DNA of 64,000 nucleotides, taken from an uncultured Bacteroidia bacterium. Lineage in GTDB: Bacteria; Bacteroidota; Bacteroidia; Bacteroidales; UBA932. The notes under the pieces were generated by a model. That model saw only the letters and a list, made by a program, of their open reading frames with translations. It searched no databases and was not told where the DNA came from. The DNA lies in contig CACZCQ010000007.1 in the NCBI GenBank assembly GCA_902779765.1, positions 1 to 64,000 on the forward strand. Direction: 5' to 3'. How positions within the stretch are numbered: the stretch's first letter is position 1; every line of letters starts with the position of its first letter. The position numbers and the translations under genes were made by a program. Shown here piece by piece: positions 1 through 9,024 of the stretch.

Positions 1-459
1 TTCCAGATGTATGCAGAAGCCAAGGATGTATTCGAACTTCTTGACATGGTTCGCTCCACCTGTCTGACTGATTATATCCGGCTCGATGGGCAGACTCAAC
101 CTCTCCAGCTCATCAATCCTGCTGGTCTGTACAAGAAGTATCTCACTCCTCAAAACCTTCCTGCCAGCATTTCGGCCGGGGAAACAATCAATCTAGACAA
201 GGGCTACTATAAGGGCATCCTCTTCAGCATTCCAGGAGCAGAAGTTAAGGTCAATGGCGAATGGATCGCCTTCGACAACAAAAACAAAGACGTCATCATG
301 TCCCAGAACCCGATGAACCTGGAATGGAGACTCAACGGTGAACTCTTGCAGGAATATGGCTATACTTCTGGGCAGACAATAGAGGGACAGATCATTACCG
401 TCGATGACAAGTGGGGTGGCCTGCGGCTGGAAGTCCCGATGACAATCAAGATACAGTGA
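1..459 (+). CDS. 3' end of an unrecognised gene
   Basis: The reading frame is open from the first base and stops at 457-459. An internal ATG lies at base 7, but the frame continues upstream of it, so this is probably the C-terminal ~152 residues of a longer protein cut by the window edge. The visible part is soluble-looking, with no membrane segment, and moderately rich in Gly and aromatic residues near the end (KWGGLRLEVPMTIKIQ), which suggests beta strands. I do not recognise the family. The wording of the sequence is less GC-rich than gdhA and the genes after it. A large inverted repeat follows 43 bases after the stop. Confidence 0.6.
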   Translation, partial: FQMYAEAKDVFELLDMVRSTCLTDYIRLDGQTQPLQLINPAGLYKKYLTPQNLPASISAGETINLDKGYYKGILFSIPGAEVKVNGEWIAFDNKNKDVIMSQNPMNLEWRLNGELLQEYGYTSGQTIEGQIITVDDKWGGLRLEVPMTIKIQ

Positions 460-810
460 TCGCCAATTGATTTAGTTTACAGCTATCTACACCGTAATTC
501 CATGCATGAAAAGATGCCGCCAAAAAGGGCTGGCTTTTCATGCAATATGCCCTCATAGGTGTCTGGTGGTCAAAGAGTAAGAAAAACGGCCCTTTCCTTG
601 CCGGTCGGCAACCTCAGGTCCTCGATCGGGCAGAAAATAACGGTATTTGTTTCCTACCGAGCACCTGAAGACCACCGGCCTATCCGCCGGATATCAGACA
701 AGGACCGGATATTACGATGATTACAAAACGATATAATCCCGAAATGTCTTGGTAAAAAGATATCGATTCCCTTTCTTTATGATCAGACGAACTTAACAAA
801 TATAATCACC
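460..810. other. Gene-free region with inverted and direct repeats
   Basis: About 350 bases hold no convincing gene. A long hairpin sits at 503-544. From about 560 to 712 there are several complementary stretches: 565-571 with 670-676, 614-619 plus 621-624 with 663-668 plus 658-661, and a 5-bp hairpin 675-679/686-690. An 8-base direct repeat (ccggatat) occurs at 687-694 and 705-712. The last 100 bases before gdhA are AT-richer and probably contain its promoter, but I see no clean TAnnTTTG box. It could be a structured leader, a decayed mobile element or a stack of operators. I have not matched it to a known RNA family. Confidence 0.5.
503..544. repeat. Perfect 11-bp inverted repeat (large hairpin)
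   Basis: tgcatgaaaag at 503-513 is the exact reverse complement of cttttcatgca at 534-544, and gcc/ggc can pair further inside the 20-base loop. There is no run of T on either side, so it is not a standard intrinsic terminator. It lies 43 bases after the stop of the first gene. Confidence 0.7.
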
Positions 811-2166
811 ATGTATTACACAGCCGAGAATTACGTCAAGGCGTTTATGGAAGACATCGTCTCCCGGAACCCCGGTGAGCACGAATTCCATCAAGCGGTC
901 AGGGAGGTTGTGACGAGCCTCGCCCCCTATCTTGAAGCACATCCTTACCTCATTAAGCGAAAGATCATGGAAAGGATAGCGGAGCCCGAAAGAGTAGTGA
1001 TATTCAGGGTTCCCTGGCTTGATGACAACGGAGATGTGCAGATCAACCGTGGTTTCCGGGTCCAGATGAACAGCGCTATCGGACCATATAAGGGAGGAAT
1101 ACGTTTCCACGCTTCCGTCAACCTCTCGATCATGAAGTTCCTCGCCTTCGAGCAGACTTTCAAGAACTCCCTGACCACCCTCCCTATGGGCGGTGCGAAA
1201 GGAGGGTCCGATTTCAATCCCCGCGGTAAATCCGAGGACGAGGTGATGAAATTCTGCCAGAGTTTCATGACGGAACTGTTCCGGCACATAGGTAAAGACA
1301 CCGACGTCCCTGCCGGTGACATCGGCGTAGGAGGACGGGAAATCGGTTTCCTGTTCGGCCAATACAAAAGGCTCCGCGACGAGTTCGGCGGCGTCCTTAC
1401 AGGGAAAGGCGCCGGATGGGGAGGAAGCCCCTTGAGACCGGAGGCCACTGGTTACGGTCTTTGCTATTTCACCAGCGAGATGCTCGCCACAAAAGGCGAT
1501 TCCTTCGAAGGCAAGACCATCCTGGTATCCGGTGCCGGAAACGTGGCCCAGCATGCGGTTGAAAAGGCCACCCAGCTTGGCGGAAAGGTCGTCACGATGT
1601 CGGATTCCGACGGCTTCGTCCATGATCCGGACGGAATAGACGCGGAGAAGCTTGAGTATGTGAAGGAACTCAAGAACATCTATCGGGGCAGGATCCGTGA
1701 ATATGCCGAGAAATATCCTACCGCCACCTATTATCCCGGCCAGCGGCCCTGGGGAGTCAAGTGCGATATCGCCCTTCCCTGTGCCACCCAGAACGAGATC
1801 GACGAGGGTGAAGCCAAGACGCTGATAGCCAATGGCTGCAAGTGCGTGGCGGAAGGAGCCAACATGCCTTCCGAGCCGGGAGCGATCGCCGTGTTCCAGA
1901 ACGCCGGAATCCTGTATTCTCCGGGAAAAGCTTCCAACGCCGGCGGAGTTGCGACTTCCGGACTCGAGATGACCCAGAACTCGATGAGGCTCAAATGGAC
2001 TCCCGAGGAGGTTGACGCCCAGCTTCACAGGATAATGAAAGATATCCACGAGGCTTGTGTCAGATACGGCACCGACGAAAACGGCCACGTGAACTATGTC
2101 AACGGAGCCAATATCGCAGGTTTCATCAAAGTGGCCGACGCGATGATGGCGCAGGGGCTGGTGTAA
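811..2166 (+). CDS. gdhA: NADP-type glutamate dehydrogenase
   Basis: This 451-residue protein is the usual length of the hexameric bacterial glutamate dehydrogenase, which reversibly aminates 2-oxoglutarate to glutamate in the cytoplasm. Seen directly: the substrate loop QMNSAIGPYKGGIRFH (~86-100), catalytic lysine K130 in PMGGAKGG, catalytic aspartate D170 in PAGDIGVGGREIG, and a Rossmann dinucleotide motif GAGNVA (241-246). The C-terminal SNAGGVATSGLEM block is also present. The length and close match to the assimilatory family favour NADPH, but cofactor choice is inferred. The start ATG at 811 gives a family-typical N-terminus (MYYTAENYVKAFMEDI). The gene stands 49 bases upstream of the peptidase/ATP-grasp fusion. 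Confidence 0.95.
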   Translation: MYYTAENYVKAFMEDIVSRNPGEHEFHQAVREVVTSLAPYLEAHPYLIKRKIMERIAEPERVVIFRVPWLDDNGDVQINRGFRVQMNSAIGPYKGGIRFHASVNLSIMKFLAFEQTFKNSLTTLPMGGAKGGSDFNPRGKSEDEVMKFCQSFMTELFRHIGKDTDVPAGDIGVGGREIGFLFGQYKRLRDEFGGVLTGKGAGWGGSPLRPEATGYGLCYFTSEMLATKGDSFEGKTILVSGAGNVAQHAVEKATQLGGKVVTMSDSDGFVHDPDGIDAEKLEYVKELKNIYRGRIREYAEKYPTATYYPGQRPWGVKCDIALPCATQNEIDEGEAKTLIANGCKCVAEGANMPSEPGAIAVFQNAGILYSPGKASNAGGVATSGLEMTQNSMRLKWTPEEVDAQLHRIMKDIHEACVRYGTDENGHVNYVNGANIAGFIKVADAMMAQGLV

Positions 2167-2199
2167 GAGCGATTTAGCCTCTTTCTCTGAAAAAAATAG

Positions 2200-2207
2200 T
2201 ATCTTCG
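2200..2207 (+). promoter_or_regulatory. Possible -7 box before the S51/ATP-grasp gene
   Basis: TATCTTCG is one base from the Bacteroidota TAnnTTTG -7 consensus. It lies 8 bases before the ATG at 2216, so a transcript from here would be nearly leaderless. No good TTTG -33 element is visible, so the site is weak. Confidence 0.35.
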
Positions 2208-2215
2208 CGGGCGTT

Positions 2216-4120
2216 ATGACACTGTTCCTGACAGGAAGCCCGACTAGATACGGAGAGGACCATTTTACTTCGGACAATGGTTTTCTTGACCGCGTGAAAG
2301 CGGAACTGCCCGAGAGGCCTTTCATTTTGCTTGTGAGCGCCGCGCCGGACGATGTGGCCTTCACCGACTCGGTCCTTAAGGGTATGTCGGACTGCATATC
2401 GAAATCCGGCATTATTCCTCGCAAGACAGTGATGCTGGACCGTCGAAACGCTTCCGAAGCACGTGACCTCGTGAAAAAAGCGGATTGGATAATCCTTTGC
2501 GGAGGTCACGTCCCGACCCAGAACCGATTCATCAACGAAATCGGCCTGAAAGGGCTGTTGGAAGGCTACAAGGGTGTCGTTATGGGATGCAGTGCCGGAA
2601 GCATGAACTGCGCCGATATGGTATATTCACATCCGGAATTGCCCGGTGAGGCAGTCGATCCCGGCTACAGGCGCTGGCTCAGGGGATTGGGCCTGACCGA
2701 CATCAACCTGATTCCACACTACCACCAGGTCCGGAACGTCATCCTGGATGGCAAACGCCTCTTTGAAGACGTGGTCTTCCCGGACAGTCACCGTCACCGC
2801 TTCTACACATTCCCTGACGGAGGATACGTGATGGTGAAAGACGGAAGGTCAACCCTTTTCGGAGAGGCTTGGGAGATAACCGGCGGCGGTATGAGAAAAG
2901 TGTCAGAAGAGAATAAAACATACAGTTTCGTGAACTTAGTATTCATTTCACCCCATTTCCCCGAGGGTTACTGGCAGTTCTGCGCCGGTGCCAGAAGAAA
3001 CGGTATCAACGTCCTCGGAATAGCGGACACGCCGTGGGAGAATCTCCCCTGGCAACTAAGGGAAAACCTTACGGATTATTACAAGGTCAACAATCTGGAG
3101 GATTACTCCGAGATGTACAGGGCTGTGGCCTGGTTCGCCCATAAATACGGCAAGATAGACTGGATCGAGTCCAACAACGAATACTGGCTGGAACAGGATG
3201 CCCGCCTGAGGACGGATTTCAACGTCACCACCGGCATCCAGTCGGACCATGTCGCGGCGATCAAGAACAAGTCCGAGATGAAGAAATATTACCGGAAAGG
3301 AGGTATCCCGACAGCCAGGCAGATCAAATGCTCCGAGGGCCTGGAAGCAGTCAAAACCTTTGCCGGAAAGACCGGTTTCCCGATCATCGCCAAGCCTGAC
3401 AACGGCGTCGGTGCGACAGGAACGTTCAAGCTTCATTCGAACGAAGAGTTGGAAAGGTGGTTCAAGGATCACGAGGACAACTGTCAACTGTTCGTGATGG
3501 AGGAGTTCATAACCGGGCTCCTGGTTTCATACGACGCCATATTCAATGACAGGATGGAGCCGGTCTTCGAGAACAACTCCGTCTTCCCCACCCCGATTAT
3601 GGATATCGTCCACGGCAACCTTGACACCTGCTATTGGACCAACAAGACCGTTCCGACCAAGCTGGCCTCAATAGGCAGGCGCACCGTCAAGGCCTTCGGC
3701 ATCAGGAACCGCTTCGTCCACCTTGAATTCTTCCAACTCGACAGGGACCGGGAAGGACTGGGGAAGAAAGGCGATTATGTGGGCCTTGAAGTGAATATGC
3801 GCCCCCCGGGAGGTCTCACACCCGATATGATGAACTACGCCCACTCTACGGACGTGTTCCAGATATGGGCTGACATGGTCGCTTTCGGCGAGCGCCGGAA
3901 AGATTTCGGTGAGCAGTTCTACTGCGCCTATGTCGGCAGGCGGGATGTCCATAGCTACAAGCATTCGCACCAGGACATAATGCAACGCTACGGGGACAGG
4001 ATCTCCCTCTGCACCCGCATGAGCGCGGCTCTGGCGGACGACCTTGGAGACCAGGTGTATATCGCCCGCCTTCCAAAACGCCGCGACATTGACGAGTATT
4101 TCAAATATTTGACAGAATAA
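2216..4120 (+). CDS. Peptidase S51 (dipeptidase E-like) fused to ATP-grasp ligase
   Basis: A 634-residue cytoplasmic protein with two domains. Residues 1-~230 look like family S51 (PepE/cyanophycinase-like): the nucleophile elbow GCSAGS places the serine at 126, and a conserved-looking IPHYHQ block (~166-171) supplies histidines. From about 238 a new domain begins with NLVFISPHFPEGYWQF, a start I associate with stand-alone Bacteroidota ATP-grasp carboxylate-amine ligases. The ATP-binding block IAKPDNGVGATG and a metal-binding block LEVNMRPPGG (~residue 525) follow. S51 enzymes hydrolyse peptide bonds next to acidic residues, while ATP-grasp ligases form amide bonds, so the fusion pairs opposite chemistries. 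It may handle an acidic amino-acid or peptide-like metabolite, which fits its place beside gdhA. The exact substrate is unknown. Confidence 0.85.
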   Translation: MTLFLTGSPTRYGEDHFTSDNGFLDRVKAELPERPFILLVSAAPDDVAFTDSVLKGMSDCISKSGIIPRKTVMLDRRNASEARDLVKKADWIILCGGHVPTQNRFINEIGLKGLLEGYKGVVMGCSAGSMNCADMVYSHPELPGEAVDPGYRRWLRGLGLTDINLIPHYHQVRNVILDGKRLFEDVVFPDSHRHRFYTFPDGGYVMVKDGRSTLFGEAWEITGGGMRKVSEENKTYSFVNLVFISPHFPEGYWQFCAGARRNGINVLGIADTPWENLPWQLRENLTDYYKVNNLEDYSEMYRAVAWFAHKYGKIDWIESNNEYWLEQDARLRTDFNVTTGIQSDHVAAIKNKSEMKKYYRKGGIPTARQIKCSEGLEAVKTFAGKTGFPIIAKPDNGVGATGTFKLHSNEELERWFKDHEDNCQLFVMEEFITGLLVSYDAIFNDRMEPVFENNSVFPTPIMDIVHGNLDTCYWTNKTVPTKLASIGRRTVKAFGIRNRFVHLEFFQLDRDREGLGKKGDYVGLEVNMRPPGGLTPDMMNYAHSTDVFQIWADMVAFGERRKDFGEQFYCAYVGRRDVHSYKHSHQDIMQRYGDRISLCTRMSAALADDLGDQVYIARLPKRRDIDEYFKYLTE

Positions 4121-4168
4121 AATCCGCCTTTTTGCGTGAATTAAGGTGTATTGCAGCGGAAAATCGTC

Positions 4169-4206
4169 TTTGAATCAAGCCGCTGTTATTTATATTTGTA
4201 TATTTG
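4169..4206 (+). promoter_or_regulatory. Bacteroidota-type promoter of operon I
   Basis: A TTTG -33 element at 4169-4172 is followed after 18 bases by TATATTTG at 4191-4198. A second overlapping TATATTTG lies at 4199-4206. Both match TAnnTTTG exactly. The site is 30-45 bases before the chosen start of the GH92 gene, which supports the ATG at 4236 over an in-frame ATG at 4146 upstream of the promoter. Confidence 0.75.
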
Positions 4207-4235
4207 AAATTGATCGAACACTAAAACGCCTCGCG

Positions 4236-7079
4236 ATGCGCTTACACCCCATAGTTGCTGCGGTCATCCTCCTGGCTGCGGCATCCTGTACCGGCGGAAA
4301 GACTCCGGTTGAATCAGTCGACCCTTTCATCGGAACCGGATTCCATGGACATACTTACCCGGGTGCCACTACTCCTTTCGGACTGGTGCAGCTGAGCCCG
4401 GATACCAGGAACAGGACTTGGGACGGCAGTTCGGGATACCATACAAGCGACTCCACCATCCTGGGTTTTTCGCACACCCATCTCAGCGGAACCGGTTGCC
4501 AGGACCTCGGAGATTTCCTTTTCACTCCGTCAATGGGCGACATCGCCCCTCTCCACTTCTCCCACGAGGATGAAACCGCATCTCCGGGATACTACCGGGT
4601 GAGGTTCAAGGAGAATGGAATCACCGCAGAGCTTACAGCTACAAGCCATGTTGGAATACACAGGTATTCCTTCCCCATCAAGGGAGAACCCCGGATCAGG
4701 ATCGACATGAGGCATACCATAGGAGACTGCATTCCGGACAGCATATCATTCAACGCCGTTTCAGACAGGCTGGTCCAGGGAGGACGCCACATCTCCGGAT
4801 GGGCCCCCGACCGCTATATGTTCTTCTCGGCCAGTTTCTCCGTTCCTTTCTCAGGATGCAAGGATGAAGGAGAAGACCGCTACCTGCTCACTTTCCCGGA
4901 AGGTACTGAAGAGGTAACCGTGAGCGTTGGCCTTTCCGAGGTGGATGCCGGGAGTGCCGAACGGAACAGGCTTGCGGAAGTTGGAGACAAGGATTTCGAC
5001 GCCGTGAGGGCTGAAACCAGGATGCTCTGGGCCAATAACCTGGGCAAGGTCAAGGTCGAAGGAGGATCGTTAGAGAGGATGACCATCTTCTACACAGCCC
5101 TGTACCACACCATGGTTTCCCCCAACCTCATGTCAGACCTGGATGGTCGTTACCGCAACCACAGTCAGGAGATCGCCTCCGCACCTCAAGGACGGAGTTT
5201 CTATTCGACCCTTTCGCTCTGGGACACGTTCCGCTCGTGGAATCCACTGCAGACATTGATCAATCCCGGCTTGGTCGAGGATATGGTATTCAGCCTGCTG
5301 GATATGTATGACTGCGACGGAGTACTCCCGAAATGGCCTTTAGGAACCAGCGATACGGGTTGCATGATCGGATACCACGCAATTCCCGTGATCGCCGACG
5401 CCTGGCTGCGCGGGATCCGCAGCTTCGACGGCGAGAGGGCACTGAAGGCGATGGTCGAAACCTCCAACAAGAACGAGAATTCCCCCCTGTACAACCAATA
5501 CGGCTACATTCCTTCCAACCGTATGGGAGAGTCCGTCTCCCAGACCCTGGAATTCGCTTATGACGACTGGTGCATAGCCCGCATGGCGGAGGATCTCGGA
5601 CATAAGGACCTGGCTTCCGAATATGACGCCAGGGCACGCCGTTACCTCTGCCTCTTCGATTCCTCCACCGGATTCATGCGCCCGAGGAACGATGAAGGTA
5701 ACTGGTCTTCTCCATTCAGCGGGATAGTCAGTACCCGGGACTTTACCGAAGGTGTCCCGTGGCAGTACCGCTTCTTCGCACCCCACGATATCAACGGCCT
5801 GGTGGCACAGTTGGGTGGCAGAGACAGCGCCAATGCTGCACTGGATTCCCTGTTCACTTATGATGAACGTGACTCTAGGACAAGGATAGGCGACATGACC
5901 GGACTTGTCGGCCAGTATGCCCACGGCAACGAGCCCAGCCACTCCACGGCGTACATGTACTACTGGACCGGGAAACCTTCAAGTTCCCAGGCCAGGGTAC
6001 GCCAGATGCTGGACGAAATGTACGCCGCCACTCCCGAAGGGATATGTGGCAACGAAGACTGCGGCCAGATGTCTGCCTGGTACGTTCTGTCCGCACTCGG
6101 AATATATCCTGCCTGCCCCGGAACCGGAGAATTCCTGTTCGCGGCTCCTGTGTTCAAGAAGGCCGTCATCACCCTGGGCAACGGCAAAGTACTTACAATC
6201 ACCGCGGACCATCCGGAATATCAATACATCTCCAATGTGACGTTCAACGGAGAACCTGTCGGACAGCATTTCATCGATTACGAAACCCTGATGAAGGGAG
6301 GCGAACTGAGCTTCACCCTCAGTCCCACCCCGGACAACGGCCGTGACGGACTGCCGGCTCCATATTCACTTACTGCCGGTGACCAGGTCTCGGTCCCATA
6401 CATCAAAGGCAATCCCTGTCTGTACGAAGGAACCTTCCCTGTCAACATTCTCTGCAGGACCGAAGGCGCAACCATCCACTATACCCTCGACGGCTCCGAG
6501 CCTGATGAAAACTCCCCTGTTTTCAGCGAGCCTTTCGGAATCGACAAGGACTGCATCATCTCGGCAAAGGCTTTCAAGGAGGGTCTGGATCCGAGTCCCC
6601 TGTTCAGGATACACGCCTATCCCGCGATTTACAGGAAACCCACAGTCATCGGAAATCCCCGCCCTGGATGCAATTATACCTACCATCTCGGCAATTTCAC
6701 CTGCACTGCGGACGTCCTTGCCTCCAAGGTTGTCAGCAGGGGTGAGATGCCCACCCCGTCCATCAAGGGTGCACCCGATGAGGACCACTTCGGATACATA
6801 TTCACAGGCTATCTTGACATCGCGTCCGACGGCATCTGGGAGTTTTTCGTTTCCAGTGACGACGGAGGCGTTCTGGAGATAGACGGAACCCGCGTGGTGG
6901 ACAACGACGGCTCGCACAGCGCGTATTCCGCAACCGGCCGCATCCCTCTATTGAAGGGATACCACGCATTCCGGCTCCTGTATCTTGAAGATTATGAGGG
7001 ACAATCCCTTGCCTGGGGCTGGAAGAGCCCTTCCGACAAGAGATTCTCCCGTATACCCGATACCGCAATAATACATTGA
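4236..7079 (+). CDS. GH92 alpha-mannosidase lipoprotein with CHB_HEX_C and PA14-type modules (copy 1)
   Basis: GH92 enzymes are calcium-dependent exo-alpha-mannosidases. This 947-residue protein begins with a lipoprotein signal (LAAASC, Cys18), so it should be anchored in the envelope. The family-typical start VDPFIGTGFHGHTYPG follows (~28-43). Catalytic-region motifs seen are TEGVPWQYRFF, GNEPSH and GNEDCGQMSAWY (~605). The TEG glutamate is my candidate general acid. After the catalytic part come a chitobiase-C-terminal-like beta module (~730-800, HYTLDGSEP) and a PA14-type module (~849-940, DHFGYIFTGY). The start at 4236 was chosen because an upstream in-frame ATG precedes the promoter and would spoil the signal peptide. 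It is first in operon I, 7 bases before the next gene. Linkage preference is unknown. Confidence 0.93.
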   Translation: MRLHPIVAAVILLAAASCTGGKTPVESVDPFIGTGFHGHTYPGATTPFGLVQLSPDTRNRTWDGSSGYHTSDSTILGFSHTHLSGTGCQDLGDFLFTPSMGDIAPLHFSHEDETASPGYYRVRFKENGITAELTATSHVGIHRYSFPIKGEPRIRIDMRHTIGDCIPDSISFNAVSDRLVQGGRHISGWAPDRYMFFSASFSVPFSGCKDEGEDRYLLTFPEGTEEVTVSVGLSEVDAGSAERNRLAEVGDKDFDAVRAETRMLWANNLGKVKVEGGSLERMTIFYTALYHTMVSPNLMSDLDGRYRNHSQEIASAPQGRSFYSTLSLWDTFRSWNPLQTLINPGLVEDMVFSLLDMYDCDGVLPKWPLGTSDTGCMIGYHAIPVIADAWLRGIRSFDGERALKAMVETSNKNENSPLYNQYGYIPSNRMGESVSQTLEFAYDDWCIARMAEDLGHKDLASEYDARARRYLCLFDSSTGFMRPRNDEGNWSSPFSGIVSTRDFTEGVPWQYRFFAPHDINGLVAQLGGRDSANAALDSLFTYDERDSRTRIGDMTGLVGQYAHGNEPSHSTAYMYYWTGKPSSSQARVRQMLDEMYAATPEGICGNEDCGQMSAWYVLSALGIYPACPGTGEFLFAAPVFKKAVITLGNGKVLTITADHPEYQYISNVTFNGEPVGQHFIDYETLMKGGELSFTLSPTPDNGRDGLPAPYSLTAGDQVSVPYIKGNPCLYEGTFPVNILCRTEGATIHYTLDGSEPDENSPVFSEPFGIDKDCIISAKAFKEGLDPSPLFRIHAYPAIYRKPTVIGNPRPGCNYTYHLGNFTCTADVLASKVVSRGEMPTPSIKGAPDEDHFGYIFTGYLDIASDGIWEFFVSSDDGGVLEIDGTRVVDNDGSHSAYSATGRIPLLKGYHAFRLLYLEDYEGQSLAWGWKSPSDKRFSRIPDTAIIH

Positions 7080-7086
7080 TGCTTAT

Positions 7087-9024
7087 ATGAAAAGGATCCT
7101 TTCCATCTCTTTGACGTTTCTGGTCACGCTTGCGGCTTACGCACAGCAACTGCCGATCATCTACCATTCCCACAACGACTACAACCGGACCGTACCTTTC
7201 TGGGAGGCATATTCCCAGCACTGTGCATCCATCGAGGCCGACGTGTTCCTGCAGGACGGCGAGATCCTGGTAGCGCACAACAGGAAGGATGTCACGGCTG
7301 AACGCAGCCTCCGCAAAATGTATATCGAACCCATCGTAAAGACATTCCGTGAGAACGGAGGACGGATGTGGAAAGGCAGCGACGACCGGCTTCAGCTGGT
7401 AGTGGACCTCAAGACCGGGGAATCCCTGCCCGGCGTCATAGCCCTGGCCGAGGAATATCCGGACGTGTTCACGACTGAGAACGGAGTCAAGATCGTCATC
7501 ACCGGAGACGAGCCCGCCCCCGAAGATTTCGGCAAATGGCCTTCCTGGCTTTGGTTCGACGGTGATTTCAAGGACGGGAAACTGAACTATACTCCCGAGC
7601 AGTTGAAGCGTATAGCCATGATCAGCACCGACTTCAGGAAGTTCGCCCGCAACTGGAACGGCAAGGGAAGGATGATCAATTCTGAACTGGAGGCCGTAAC
7701 CAAGGCCATCGAAACGGCACATGAAGCAGGGAAACCGATCCGGTTCTGGGATGCTCCGGAAGGAACGACGGCTTATTTCACCCTTCACAAGCTGGGAGTG
7801 GATTTCTTCAACACGGACTACCCCGCCCAGTGCGCACTGTTCTTCAGCAACTGGACCAACAAGAATTTCAGGATAGGCCGCCACGCCGTCCAGGCCGGAG
7901 TCACCGGTACCAAGAGACTGGACAAGGCGACCCGTGACTTCCAGGGTTTCCAGAACGAGAAGATGCAGCTCAGCAAAGGCATCGAGGTCTACTCTCCCAC
8001 TTACAGGAACGACGCTTCCAACAAGAAGATCAAGAACGTTATCTTCCTGATCGGCGACGGAATGGGTCTCGGACAGATCCTGTCTGGAGCCTATGCCAAC
8101 GGCAGGGACCTGTCTATGCTCAGGATGAAGATGATGGGACTCCAGTTCTACAATCCCAACGACGACTTCATCGGTGACTCCGCATCCGGAGGAAGCGCCC
8201 TTGCCACCGGAGAATTGTCCTGGACAAGGCATATCGCCGCCAATGAGGACGGTTCAGTTGAATATCCCAACCTATGTGACTATTTCCACGCCCAGGGCAA
8301 GGCGACCGGTGTCGTGACCCTCGGCGACCTGGCTGACGCCACCCCGTCGGTGTTCTATGCCCACACCGCCGAGCGCGACAGCATTGAAAAGGTCACCCGC
8401 TACCTTGCCACGAACAAGAGCCTGGACCTTCTCGCCGGCAGCGGAACCGACTATTTCGAGGATCCCCGGGAAGACGGTTTCGACCTCCTTACTGCTGTCA
8501 AGGCCAACGGATTCAACTACACCCACGACGCCCTCAGCACCAATTCCATACCGGGCAGGGTGATCTGCGCTGACCAGCGGATGCGCGAATATGCGCGCGA
8601 GGAAACCCTCGGCTTCCTTGCCGACATCACCCGAGAATCCATCGCCAAGATGCAGTCGATGTCCAGGAAGGGCTTCTTCCTTATGGTCGAGGGAGCCAAG
8701 ATCGACTATGCCGGGCATTCCGACTGCCTGCCCGCCTCCATCATCGAGACCCTCAGCTTCGACCTTGCAGTCGCAGAGGCCCTTAAGTTCGCCGACAGCA
8801 ACGGAGAGACACTCGTGGTCGTGACGGCTGACCATGAAACCGGTGGACTGACCATACTCGACGGAGACCTTGCCACCGGACATGTGCTGGCAGTCTACAA
8901 TTCGGACGACCATACTCCGTCCGCCCTCCCCGTATTTGCTTACGGACCAGGTTCACAGCATTTCACCGGAACCTACATGAACATCGAAATCCCCCGTACA
9001 ATCAAAAGGCTCGTAAAGAAATGA
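7087..9024 (+). CDS. Secreted fusion: GDPD-like phosphodiesterase + alkaline phosphatase
   Basis: A 645-residue protein with signal peptide (ends ~AYAQ, residue 20). Residues ~22-265 resemble the PI-PLC/GDPD superfamily: an N-terminal HSHNDY, then SIEADV..QDGEILVAHN, matching the metal and catalytic pattern of glycerophosphodiester phosphodiesterases. Residues ~315-645 are an alkaline phosphatase domain: NVIFLIGDGMGLG, nucleophile Ser365 in DSASGGSALATG, metal ligands in DYAGHSD and TADHETGG. One polypeptide could therefore cut a phosphodiester and then remove the resulting phosphomonoester in the periplasm. It overlaps the next gene by four bases (ATGA) and sits between GH92 and a GH63-like enzyme, suggesting that the phosphate belongs to the glycan being degraded. 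Substrate is inferred only. Confidence 0.88.
   Translation: MKRILSISLTFLVTLAAYAQQLPIIYHSHNDYNRTVPFWEAYSQHCASIEADVFLQDGEILVAHNRKDVTAERSLRKMYIEPIVKTFRENGGRMWKGSDDRLQLVVDLKTGESLPGVIALAEEYPDVFTTENGVKIVITGDEPAPEDFGKWPSWLWFDGDFKDGKLNYTPEQLKRIAMISTDFRKFARNWNGKGRMINSELEAVTKAIETAHEAGKPIRFWDAPEGTTAYFTLHKLGVDFFNTDYPAQCALFFSNWTNKNFRIGRHAVQAGVTGTKRLDKATRDFQGFQNEKMQLSKGIEVYSPTYRNDASNKKIKNVIFLIGDGMGLGQILSGAYANGRDLSMLRMKMMGLQFYNPNDDFIGDSASGGSALATGELSWTRHIAANEDGSVEYPNLCDYFHAQGKATGVVTLGDLADATPSVFYAHTAERDSIEKVTRYLATNKSLDLLAGSGTDYFEDPREDGFDLLTAVKANGFNYTHDALSTNSIPGRVICADQRMREYAREETLGFLADITRESIAKMQSMSRKGFFLMVEGAKIDYAGHSDCLPASIIETLSFDLAVAEALKFADSNGETLVVVTADHETGGLTILDGDLATGHVLAVYNSDDHTPSALPVFAYGPGSQHFTGTYMNIEIPRTIKRLVKK

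Noticed and set aside
503..544. Hairpin as an intrinsic terminator
   Set aside because: The stem is long and perfect, but neither side is followed by a T run.
793..2424. 543-codon open frame on the reverse strand
   Set aside because: It lies entirely antisense to gdhA and the start of the next gene, both with full family motifs. Its translation has no recognisable domain. Long antisense frames are common here because of codon bias.
4146..4235. In-frame ATG 30 codons before the GH92 start
   Set aside because: It precedes the promoter at 4169-4206 and would bury the lipoprotein signal peptide.
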